Source: Candidatus Heimdallarchaeota archaeon
GTDB taxonomy: Archaea > Asgardarchaeota > Heimdallarchaeia > Hodarchaeales > S146-22
NCBI GenBank assembly: GCA_015520535.1
Contig: WAPZ01000635.1
Coordinates: forward strand, 1 to 6,816
DNA length: 6,816 bases
Reading direction: 5' to 3'
This document shows positions 1-5,538 of this stretch, piece by piece. The position numbers were made by a program, and so were the translations under genes. Each line of letters opens with the position of its first letter. Positions within the stretch are counted from its first letter, which is position 1. The notes below the pieces were generated by a model, which worked only from the letters and a program-made list of their open reading frames with translations, was not told the origin of the DNA and did no database searches.

Positions 1-71
1 ATGCTATATTATTCCTCATCAACAAAACATTTTTTTTTCCTAATAATAAGAGTTTGCATTTGTATTCAAAA

Positions 72-85
72 GCCGCTATAATGGC
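72..85. repeat. Imperfect palindrome near a putative leftward promoter
   Basis: GCCGCTATAATGGC reads almost the same on both strands: GCC/GGC ends and a TATA centre, 10 of 14 positions symmetric. It lies about 10 to 25 bases downstream, in the leftward direction, of the minus-strand TATA-like box at 93-102. That is near where a transcript from that box would start, a typical place for a repressor operator. Function is inferred from position only; chance is possible in AT-rich DNA. Confidence 0.2.
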
Positions 86-216
86 GCATTTTGCTTAAAT
101 ACTCTTCCTTTTGTCATCTATCAGATTTTTGATATGTAAAAAAACCGTAATTAGCTAGATACAATCAATTTTTTTAGTTTACTTTTAAAATGAAACAAAT
201 AGTGATAAAATATTGG

Positions 217-240
217 TTTCGCAAGTGATATTCCGCGAAA
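217..240. repeat. Inverted repeat TTTCGC-N12-GCGAAA
   Basis: TTTCGC at 217-222 is the exact reverse complement of GCGAAA at 235-240, with a 12-base spacer. It sits about 65 bases upstream of the TATA-like box of the coiled-coil cluster. It could be a regulator binding site or a small hairpin. With only 6-base arms, chance cannot be excluded. Confidence 0.2.
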
Positions 241-298
241 TTGTTATTTTCAGCTGATGTATGTGGTTTATTTTTTTGGTATCGCGCTCTTTCTTTAT

Positions 299-313
299 CA
301 AAGTCTTTTTAAA
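299..313 (+). promoter_or_regulatory. Putative BRE/TATA promoter of the coiled-coil cluster
   Basis: CAAAG (299-303) followed by TTTTTAAA (306-313) resembles an archaeal BRE plus TATA box. Transcription would be expected about 25 bases further on, near 335. That would leave a leader of about 50 bases containing the GGAGG site at 374-378. It would also exclude the TTG at 333 as the start codon, because that codon would lie at or before the transcript's 5' end. Confidence 0.35.
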
Positions 314-373
314 TGCCGTGTCCAAACATTAATTGTTGAAAAAATTCTGTTTTTTGAAAGAGAAAAAGCTATT

Positions 374-378
374 GGAGG
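374..378 (+). promoter_or_regulatory. Ribosome binding site GGAGG that decides the 387 start
   Basis: GGAGG matches the anti-Shine-Dalgarno CCUCC of 16S rRNA. It lies 8 bases before the in-frame TTG at 387. The longer reading from TTG 333 has no comparable site. Confidence 0.5.
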
Positions 379-386
379 CGTCATAT

Positions 387-1133
387 TTGGACGTTTTCAA
401 CACATTTGAAAATGAGCTAAAAAAAGTGGAAGCGGAATTAGAAAACGCAAAATCTGCATTGACAAACCGTTTTGAGGCTTTGAATCAAGAATTAAGTCTT
501 TTACAAAAAGATATTGATTCGTTAAAATCTTATTTACAAAAATTAGATTTAGAGAAGGAAGACTTAATTCGTAGTAGAAATGAGTTAAGTTCAAAGAAAG
601 GTATGTTGGAAAAGGAAGTGGCGGAACTTGAACAAACATTACAGAGCAAGAATCAGCAGTTTCAGCAGCTTAAAGAGGATAAATTGTCCTTAGAGCGTGA
701 AAAGGAGACATTGTTAAATAAGCAACGTTCGTTGTTAGCGGAGCAAGACGTAAAAAAGAGCGAGAAAAATAAATTACAAAGTGAAATTGACCAAATTAAA
801 CAAAAAATTCAAGAAATAAAGCCAAATCTTGAAAAAGAGTTAGATGTAATTAATCAAGAAATTCAACGCGTACGAGATTTAAAAAACCGTATTCATTATA
901 ATTATGAAGCTCTACGTCGTCTAGTCAAAAAAGAAGTAATATCAACACCAGAATTAAGAATCCTTAGATTACTTCGGCTTAATGCAGCAATACCAATGAA
1001 GGACATCGTCATTACTTCTGGAATAAGCGAAAATGTAGTAAAAAAAGTTCTAGGCGCATTACAAGAGAGAAATGTAGTTTCAATCGACGAACAAAATAAC
1101 GTTACTCTCTTAACGGAAATTGACTTTCTGTGA
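387..1133 (+). CDS. Coiled-coil protein with C-terminal winged-helix domain (first of a tandem pair)
   Basis: The protein is 248 residues if started at TTG 387. I chose that start because GGAGG lies 8 bases upstream and the likely TATA box predicts a transcript beginning near 335; the frame is open back to TTG 333. Residues about 5-175 form a nearly unbroken, Glu/Lys/Gln-rich heptad coiled coil. A short linker containing the Tyr-rich segment IHYNYEALRRLV follows. Residues about 185-243 read as a winged helix: TPELRILRLLRLNA (helix 1), a helix-turn-helix around SGISENVVKKVLGALQERN, then a beta wing (VVSIDEQNNVTLL). There is no signal peptide or membrane segment, so it should be cytosolic. The next gene, 49 bases on, has the same architecture, which suggests a duplicated pair that may hetero-oligomerise through the coils, with the winged helices binding DNA or protein. 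I recognise no named family. It lacks the ATPase of SMC/Rad50 and does not look like an ESCRT-III core. The coding call is firm; any function is inference. Confidence 0.8.
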   Translation: MDVFNTFENELKKVEAELENAKSALTNRFEALNQELSLLQKDIDSLKSYLQKLDLEKEDLIRSRNELSSKKGMLEKEVAELEQTLQSKNQQFQQLKEDKLSLEREKETLLNKQRSLLAEQDVKKSEKNKLQSEIDQIKQKIQEIKPNLEKELDVINQEIQRVRDLKNRIHYNYEALRRLVKKEVISTPELRILRLLRLNAAIPMKDIVITSGISENVVKKVLGALQERNVVSIDEQNNVTLLTEIDFL

Positions 1134-1172
1134 AGGCTTTTAGTGTTGTTATGTTTAAATGGCAAATAAAAA

Positions 1173-1177
1173 GGTGA
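1173..1177 (+). promoter_or_regulatory. Ribosome binding site GGTGA that decides the 1183 start
   Basis: GGTGA pairs with the archaeal 16S 3' end (UCACC) and lies 5 bases before ATG 1183. It falls inside the longer reading from ATG 1159, which has no ribosome binding site of its own. A TATA-like GTTTAAAT (about 1153-1160) lies roughly 26 bases upstream of 1183, so a second, internal promoter is also possible. Confidence 0.6.
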
Positions 1178-1182
1178 AAAAA

Positions 1183-1923
1183 ATGAGTGTCACAGATTTT
1201 GGGTTAATCGAGTCGCGTTTGGAAAAGTTTGAGGTAAGTATAGCGGAGCTTGAAAAAATATTCAATGAGAAAGTGTTTAACATAAAACAAATAATAAGTT
1301 CCACGAAAAAGGGCGGCGGCAACATAAAGAATTATATCACCGAAGTGCAAAATAATCTTACCGAGTTAAAGACAGAAATCAGCACACTGGAATCTCAAGT
1401 CTCCTCATTGTCGGACAAGAAAAACCAGTTTACAGAGAAAATTGAAACTTTAACAAGAGAGATAGAAGGGCTTCAAAACGAGCTTTCTAAATTAAGAACT
1501 GAAGTTGATAGTCTTAAAGAAGAAAACACAAGAACTACAGCTGAGAATAATACATTAGATGCTGAAATTCAGCGATTACGTGAAGAACTTCAGAATTATA
1601 AGGAAGAACTTACCGACATAGAACAACGCTCAGAGGAAGAGGTTCAAAAGAAACGTGAACTTTTAGCCAGTGAAAAAGCTGAACTGGAGAAAATCGCAAA
1701 AGAAAATAGTGTTGCCGATTTTCTCCTTAAAGAAAGTTCCATTGAGTTGCCAGAAGTCGAAGTCTTTGGCTTTATTTTAGAAAAGGAAAAGACATCTTTA
1801 GAGGAAATGAAAAAATATCTCAATCTTAATCCAGTAACCATTCGTACCACTGTCAATCGACTAGCTGACCGCGGTTTGATCAGATATGACGCCGAAACGG
1901 ATGTAATAATGGCAACACAGTAG
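1183..1923 (+). CDS. Coiled-coil protein with C-terminal winged-helix domain (second of a tandem pair)
   Basis: The protein is 246 residues, started at ATG 1183 because GGTGA lies 5 bases upstream; ATG 1159 is in frame but unsupported. Residues 1-40 are helical. A glycine break, TKKGGGNIKN (41-50), looks like a hinge. Residues about 52-176 are a textbook heptad coiled coil (for example LTREIEGLQNELSKLRTEVD). Residues about 188-246 form a winged helix: LPEVEVFGFILEKEK, then MKKYLNLNPVTIRTTVNRLADRG as helix-turn-helix and recognition helix, then a short wing (LIRYDAETDVIMATQ) that ends the protein. It matches the upstream protein in length, domain order and winged-helix spacing (both domains begin T/L-P-E-L/V), but its coil sequence differs and it alone has the glycine hinge. 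It looks cytosolic, with no membrane segment. A paired filament or DNA-bridging factor is plausible. I recognise no named family, and DNA binding is inferred from the fold alone. Confidence 0.85.
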   Translation: MSVTDFGLIESRLEKFEVSIAELEKIFNEKVFNIKQIISSTKKGGGNIKNYITEVQNNLTELKTEISTLESQVSSLSDKKNQFTEKIETLTREIEGLQNELSKLRTEVDSLKEENTRTTAENNTLDAEIQRLREELQNYKEELTDIEQRSEEEVQKKRELLASEKAELEKIAKENSVADFLLKESSIELPEVEVFGFILEKEKTSLEEMKKYLNLNPVTIRTTVNRLADRGLIRYDAETDVIMATQ

Positions 1924-1926
1924 ATA

Positions 1927-1935
1927 GAGGCGTCA
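1927..1935 (+). repeat. Second copy of GAGGCGTCA (first at 375-383)
   Basis: The nine bases GAGGCGTCA occur identically at 375-383, in front of the first coiled-coil gene, and here, just after the stop codon of the second. The first copy overlaps the ribosome binding site of the 387 gene. The second is followed by no start codon that would open a sizeable frame. It could be a shared regulatory word or chance. Confidence 0.25.
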
Positions 1936-1937
1936 CA

Positions 1938-1948
1938 GCTAAATAAAA
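1938..1948 (+). promoter_or_regulatory. Putative TATA box of the aromatic-rich gene
   Basis: GCTAAATAAAA resembles an archaeal TATA box centred near 1944. A transcript would be expected to start near 1970, giving a leader of about 9 bases before ATG 1979. That would fit the lack of a clear Shine-Dalgarno sequence at this gene. If real, the gene need not be transcribed with the coiled-coil pair. Confidence 0.25.
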
Positions 1949-1978
1949 TGAGGCACACAATCTGAGATTGAGCGACAA

Positions 1979-2692
1979 ATGCCCCCAGAAAATGAATCGT
2001 ATAAAATAGATGCTTTTATCCAACCCCACGTGTTTCTTTCATTTCCACTATCTTTTTTTATCGCACGTGAAGAAAAGATAAAAATTCAAGCGTTACAGTG
2101 GCTAGTTCGTGGAATAACAGAGTTTTATGGGAGATTACCGGAGTTAACCGCTCAACAGTTTGTGTTTAAATTCGTTTTTTGTGAACGTCAGGTAATAAGA
2201 AAATATGAAACTTTTTTTCGCAGTTTACGAGCACTAAAAGGGTTAGAGTATGAAATTTTTTTGCCACATCGATTTTTTCAGCTATTATACCTTTTAGATG
2301 ATTTTTACCTTCAATCAAACCGCTGGAAAGGAAATGTTCGTCATTTTTTGATTTTGTATAAGCCTTTTACGATGTTTTTGGAAGAAAAGTTTTCTCAATC
2401 CTCATTCACACTAGAATATCACTATATTTCTTGGCTTTCCGCCATGTTAAAACTTCTTTCAGCACGCCATAGTTTTGACTTGATATACATCTATGATACA
2501 GCAATTGGGCAGACGTTTAGAACCGTACGACCACTTTATTATACCTTTTACATGCGATACTTACATGAGATATTTTTGGTTCATCCTCATAGGTATCAGA
2601 AGAATCTACTGATGGTAGAAAAATTGAGAATTGAAGGTTACAAGCGATTTTGGGATTTTTTTGGTCAAATAAGGATTAGAGCGTCGTTTTAA
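1979..2692 (+). CDS. Unrecognised aromatic-rich protein
   Basis: The protein is 237 residues from ATG 1979. The nearest in-frame upstream stop is at 1949, with no better start between. There is no clear ribosome binding site, only GAGCGAC, so translation may be nearly leaderless. I do not recognise the family. By my hand count it has 29 Phe, 17 Tyr and 4 Trp, so about one residue in five is aromatic, roughly twice what is usual. It is also rich in Arg, Lys and His. No long uninterrupted hydrophobic span is present; the aromatic stretches (FLSFPLSFFIA near 19-29, FVFKFVF near 62-68, LYYTFYMRY) are broken by charges. I therefore expect an amphipathic, all-helical soluble or membrane-surface protein, not an integral one. 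It follows the coiled-coil pair by 55 bases on the same strand and ends 16 bases before the converging mutL. A link to the pair is suggested only by position. The unusual composition could mean an unusual fold, but the frame is long, begins with ATG and no competing frame covers it. Confidence 0.7.
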   Translation: MPPENESYKIDAFIQPHVFLSFPLSFFIAREEKIKIQALQWLVRGITEFYGRLPELTAQQFVFKFVFCERQVIRKYETFFRSLRALKGLEYEIFLPHRFFQLLYLLDDFYLQSNRWKGNVRHFLILYKPFTMFLEEKFSQSSFTLEYHYISWLSAMLKLLSARHSFDLIYIYDTAIGQTFRTVRPLYYTFYMRYLHEIFLVHPHRYQKNLLMVEKLRIEGYKRFWDFFGQIRIRASF

Positions 2693-2709
2693 ATAATTTG
2701 GTGTTTTTT
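2693..2709 (+). terminator. T-rich convergent junction between two genes
   Basis: A run of six T at 2704-2709 lies just after the rightward gene's stop and overlaps the first base of the mutL stop codon (TGA on the minus strand, 2709-2711). Archaeal termination is commonly directed by such T-runs without a hairpin. The 16-base gap means the two transcripts must overlap or stop very precisely. Confidence 0.35.
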
Positions 2710-4547
2710 CATACAATTCGCCGGAATTTTTTGTCAAATTCGTTTTTGGGAATAATTAATAACGTTGGCCTTCCATGGGCACAGATAGTCGGGTGAATAA
2801 GAGCTGGTATTTCATGAATTAAATTACGTATTTCAGTTATCGAAAGCTCTTTTCCGGCTCTGATTGCAGAATGGCACGCTATAGTATTCAGAAGTTCGCG
2901 ATTTAAGTCTGCAAACGTGCTTTTTTTGGTAACTAATTCTTTAATAAGTGCTGAAATTGATTCATAAGTCCATTCTTTCAAAATTTCGGGATAAGGGATA
3001 CTTAGTATGGTCAATTGATTGGAAGCTTCATCCATTGAAAATTCAAAGCCAAGTTTTTCGATTAAAACTTGGTTTTCGCTAAATAATTTCAGTTCAGTTT
3101 CTGTGATCGCAAGTGTTATTGGCTGTAGTAACTTTTGTCGTGTTTGTGTTGACTTATTTATTTTCTTTTCGATTCTTTCTAACATAATTCTTTCTGAAAG
3201 TGCATGTTGATCGATGATTATAAGTGAATTTGAGTTTAATTCTTCTAATAACAAGTAAGTCTTTGCGTATTGCCCGATTATTCTAACATGATAGGGAGTA
3301 TTGTTAAGTGTAAACGTGTCAATTTGTTGCTGTGTGGCTTGGGTGGTAAAAGTTGTTTGTGTTTTTTCGATCTTGAAGTATGTGTTCTGATCTGTTAGGT
3401 CAGGTGAATATACATGTTCCGTCGCAGTAATTTGATTTTGAACAGGTATAGATTCCTTTTTAGTTGTAGATGCTGCTTGTTTTTCCATAACATCGATCTT
3501 TCCACCTAATTCGGGAAACGTTTTTTGTTGAAGTTGTGTTTTGAGGAGTGTGTGTTGAAACGTTTCTTCAATAAGAGTTATGATTGTCTCTTCAACAGTA
3601 TTCGGATCATAAAATCTGATTTCTTTCTTTGTTGGATGGATGTTGATGTCAAAATATTTAGGATCCATGGTGATGAATAGAAAACTAGTTGGTCGATCAC
3701 CTTTGACTAAATACGGCTGATATCCTCGCTTGATGGTGTTTTCGATCAGTTTTGATTCGATAGGGCGTTTATTAACAAAAACCTTAGTGACACTCTTTTT
3801 TCGGAGTTTCAACTGTGGATTTTCTAATAAAGCTGTTAAAGTAAAGGTGTTTGCGTCTTTTTTTACTTCTGTTAAGTTTTTCGCCACATTGTAACCATAA
3901 ATGTATGTTACTGTTTCTTTATAGTTTTTTCGTTTGGGGACATGAAGTATTTTTTTCTTATTATGTGTTAAAGAAAATTCTACGTCTAAATAGGCAAGCG
4001 CATAATTTCTAACAACCTCTAAAATGAGGTCAAATTCTCGTGTGATGGAGTGTAAAAATTTTCTTCGTACCGGTAAATTGTAAAAAAGGTCTTCAACTAG
4101 AATGATAGTGCCAGGCTTCATTGCAATGGGGCGCTCGTCAATTATTCGCGCTTCCTGAATTCGAATTTGATACCCCATATCTTGGCTTTTAGTGCGTGAT
4201 GCGATGGTTAGACGAGAAACAACCGCAATACTATAAAGAGCTTCACCACGAAAACCTAAGGTACTTAAATGATTAAGATCTTGGATTGTGGATATTTTGC
4301 TTGTAGTATGTTCTTTCCAACATATTTTTACGTCTTCTGGTGTCATTCCTTCCCCATTATCAGTAACCTTAATTGAAGAGAGTCCACCAGCCTCAATCGC
4401 GATTTTAATGTTTGTTGCATTTGCATCTAATGCGTTCTCTATTAGTTCTTTGACAACGTTCGCGGGACGTTCAATGACTTCACCTGCAGCGATCTTTTTT
4501 TGGGTTTCTTCGTCTAAAACATGTATTTTTGCCACATAATCCACCAT
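2709..4547 (-). CDS. mutL: DNA mismatch repair protein MutL, endonuclease-proficient type
   Basis: MutL couples mismatch recognition by MutS to strand incision. This 612-residue protein has the usual family length. The N-terminal GHKL ATPase (about 1-340) shows every motif: KIAAGEVIERPANVVKELIENALDA at about 18-42 with the catalytic Glu and Mg-binding Asn (E34, N38), DNGEGM (63-68), HTTSK (80-84), GFRGEAL (98-104), DLFYNLPVRRKF (153-164), FVNKR (257-261) and the lid-lysine region NIHPTKKEIRF (302-312). A low-complexity Gln/Thr linker spans about 335-412. The C-terminal dimerisation domain carries the metal-endonuclease motif DQHALSERIMLE (D446, H448, E452, E457), then ACHSAIRAGKEL (557-568) and CAHGRP (589-594), so it should nick DNA. 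QKLLQP (471-476) matches the QxLxxP clamp-binding motif of bacterial MutL and human PMS2 and would contact PCNA here. I chose ATG 4547; GTG 4544 and GTG 4535 are alternatives. No Shine-Dalgarno is visible, and a TATA-like box about 26 bases upstream hints at a leaderless transcript. No mutS is in the window. Confidence 0.97.
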   Translation of the reverse strand: MVDYVAKIHVLDEETQKKIAAGEVIERPANVVKELIENALDANATNIKIAIEAGGLSSIKVTDNGEGMTPEDVKICWKEHTTSKISTIQDLNHLSTLGFRGEALYSIAVVSRLTIASRTKSQDMGYQIRIQEARIIDERPIAMKPGTIILVEDLFYNLPVRRKFLHSITREFDLILEVVRNYALAYLDVEFSLTHNKKKILHVPKRKNYKETVTYIYGYNVAKNLTEVKKDANTFTLTALLENPQLKLRKKSVTKVFVNKRPIESKLIENTIKRGYQPYLVKGDRPTSFLFITMDPKYFDINIHPTKKEIRFYDPNTVEETIITLIEETFQHTLLKTQLQQKTFPELGGKIDVMEKQAASTTKKESIPVQNQITATEHVYSPDLTDQNTYFKIEKTQTTFTTQATQQQIDTFTLNNTPYHVRIIGQYAKTYLLLEELNSNSLIIIDQHALSERIMLERIEKKINKSTQTRQKLLQPITLAITETELKLFSENQVLIEKLGFEFSMDEASNQLTILSIPYPEILKEWTYESISALIKELVTKKSTFADLNRELLNTIACHSAIRAGKELSITEIRNLIHEIPALIHPTICAHGRPTLLIIPKNEFDKKFRRIV

Positions 4548-4822
4548 AAAACTCTGCTTTACATCCCAATCATATACGCACGCTAGTATCGATGTTGTGC
4601 GACTTTCTACGGCGATTTGGTGATACTATCCTTCCACAAACTTAAATCTGAGTAGTAAAAAAGTTGAATTGAGATGTATCTTAGATATTATCACGTTAAC
4701 AGTTCCTTTCAGTTACTTAAAAAATTTTTAGACGGGATAACATAATAAATACGTGATTCGATGGGAATTTTAAGTTTTTACACTATATTTTAAGCGGAAA
4801 CGAAATAATAAATAGGCGACTA
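4548..4822. promoter_or_regulatory. Divergent promoter region between mutL and the DUF106 gene
   Basis: This 275-base stretch holds no gene and must carry both promoters. For mutL, the minus strand reads GTATATGA at about 4569-4576. That places a start of transcription near 4547-4549, right at the ATG. An alternative, ATTTAAG (about 4640-4646 on the minus strand), would give a leader of about 70 bases. For the DUF106 gene, CTATATTTTAAG (4783-4794) would start transcription near 4815, a few bases before the ATG. A further TTTTAAG at about 4768-4774 is another option. A 7-base inverted repeat, TAGTATC (4584-4590) and GATACTA (4622-4628), lies upstream of mutL. Confidence 0.4.
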
Positions 4823-5371
4823 ATGATGGCTTCTATTATAGATCAAATAATAGGTTTTCCAGACTTTCTGTTACGGTCATTTGCACCACGTACTCCACCT
4901 GAGGCTTCAATCTTTATTGCTCTAATCACAATTCTAATTACCGTTGGAACAAACCTTCTGACGTTGAAGTTGGTTGACGTTGAAAAGTTACGTTTATATA
5001 AGCAACTTCTAAGTGAACACAATAAATTAAGGATGCAGGTATTAAAAACAGCTGATAAGAGATTACAAGCGAAGTTTGAGAAAGAAGAGCCCCGTATGAA
5101 GAAAATTCAAAGCGAATACATGCAGATGACAATGCGTCCAATGCTTTTTACATTTATACCCTTAATCATATTCTTTATTTCGATGAGTGGCTTTTATAAT
5201 ACAAAACGAGCCTTTGCTGCTATTGTTCCCTTTGGTCTTCCTGAATCTCTTCTCTTTCCTATCGGCAAGAATCTAGGAAACGGGTTGTTCTTATTAAATT
5301 TTGTATGGTTTTATTTCGCAGTTAGCATTGTCTTTAATAGTATTATCAGAAAGATATTACGATTGGATTAA
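4823..5371 (+). CDS. DUF106 / EMC3-TMCO1 family membrane insertase (Oxa1 superfamily)
   Basis: This 182-residue protein has three predicted membrane helices at about 28-50, 106-124 and 154-174. A charged, helical cytosolic hairpin lies between the first two (about 53-103, with EKLRLYKQLLSEHNKL and KKIQSEYMQMTMRPM). That layout, and the P-M-L-F/P-L-I-I-F pattern entering the second helix, fit archaeal DUF106 proteins. These are relatives of YidC/Oxa1, eukaryotic EMC3, TMCO1 and Get1 that insert proteins into the membrane during translation. The eL34 gene follows 167 bases downstream, as is common in archaea and consistent with a ribosome-linked role. Usual neighbours secY and adk are not in view. 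ATG 4823 and ATG 4826 are equally possible starts; the upstream AGGCGA is a weak ribosome binding site. The family call is from topology and context plus remembered sequence pattern, and I am fairly sure of it. Confidence 0.85.
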   Translation: MMASIIDQIIGFPDFLLRSFAPRTPPEASIFIALITILITVGTNLLTLKLVDVEKLRLYKQLLSEHNKLRMQVLKTADKRLQAKFEKEEPRMKKIQSEYMQMTMRPMLFTFIPLIIFFISMSGFYNTKRAFAAIVPFGLPESLLFPIGKNLGNGLFLLNFVWFYFAVSIVFNSIIRKILRLD

Positions 5372-5393
5372 AAATAGATTTAGGTTTATTTAT

Positions 5394-5500
5394 CACTGTG
5401 TAGTATGTGTTAGTGTTAGTCGAACAATTAAATATGTAGCAATAAAATAAAATAAGGAAGCGTTCTACGCCGTTTGTTCAAGTTAAATTATAACACAGTG
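5394..5500 (+). repeat. Inverted repeat CACTGTGT / ACACAGTG in the gap before eL34
   Basis: CACTGTGT at 5394-5401 is the exact reverse complement of ACACAGTG at 5493-5500, 91 bases apart, inside the DUF106 to eL34 gap. The second arm sits directly on the downstream edge of the eL34 TATA-like box. It could be a pair of binding sites for a regulator, or arms of a long structured RNA if DUF106 transcripts read through. Eight-base arms this far apart can also arise by chance. Confidence 0.2.
5482..5493 (+). promoter_or_regulatory. Putative TATA box of the eL34 gene
   Basis: GTTAAATTATAA, preceded by TTCAA, resembles an archaeal BRE/TATA element centred near 5488. Transcription would start near 5514, leaving a leader of about 25 bases that contains the GGTGA site at 5529-5533. 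The eL34 gene may therefore be transcribed independently of the DUF106 gene. Confidence 0.35.
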
Positions 5501-5528
5501 TGAAAGGTCAAAAGTAAATCAATGGAGC

Positions 5529-5533
5529 GGTGA
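5529..5533 (+). promoter_or_regulatory. Ribosome binding site GGTGA that decides the eL34 start
   Basis: GGTGA lies 5 bases before ATG 5539. The in-frame GTG at 5530 is part of this ribosome binding site itself and so is unlikely to be the start. Confidence 0.7.
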
Positions 5534-5538
5534 ATGAA

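Larger units (their letters stand above)
1..386. other. Gene-free upstream region with promoter-like and palindromic elements
   Basis: I see no convincing protein or RNA gene here. A short frame opening with ATG at position 1 stops after 26 codons and resembles nothing. A run of nine T at 30-38 could terminate a rightward transcript entering from the left. The sequence gtatttaagc on the minus strand (93-102), preceded by purine-rich ggaaga, looks like a TATA box for a leftward gene starting at or beyond the left edge. An ATG on the minus strand at 17-19 leaves only a few codons in the window, so that gene cannot be confirmed. An imperfect palindrome (72-85) and a hairpin-like inverted repeat (217-240) also lie here. 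The rightmost part holds the likely promoter and leader of the 387 gene. Confidence 0.6.

Noticed and set aside
1..386. Possible tRNA, small RNA or CRISPR repeats in the upstream region
   Set aside because: I found no cloverleaf-like arm set, no TTCGA-type T-loop with matching stem, and no spaced direct repeats. The same holds for the other intergenic gaps.
397..639. Minus-strand frame opposite the first coiled-coil gene
   Set aside because: It is a mirror of the repetitive coil codons, with no ribosome binding site and no recognisable protein pattern. The same applies to minus-strand frames at 902-1165 and 1644-1958.
1159..1182. ATG 1159 as the start of the second coiled-coil gene
   Set aside because: The GGTGA site that would direct translation lies downstream of it, in front of ATG 1183, and the extra residues (MANKKVKK) are simply the translated leader.
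387..1923. Coiled-coil genes as SMC, Rad50, ESCRT-III or CdvA proteins
   Set aside because: No Walker A or signature motif is present, there is no PRC-barrel at the N-terminus, and the long Glu/Lys heptad coils do not resemble the compact ESCRT-III helical core. A distant relation cannot be excluded by eye.
3019..3210. Plus-strand frame inside mutL, and another at 4288-4539
   Set aside because: Both lie wholly within the strongly supported mutL gene, opposite its conserved motifs, and encode serine/phenylalanine-rich nonsense typical of antisense frames.
5530..5538. GTG 5530 as the eL34 start
   Set aside because: The GTG is inside the GGTGA ribosome binding site for ATG 5539, and eL34 proteins typically begin with MP and basic residues.
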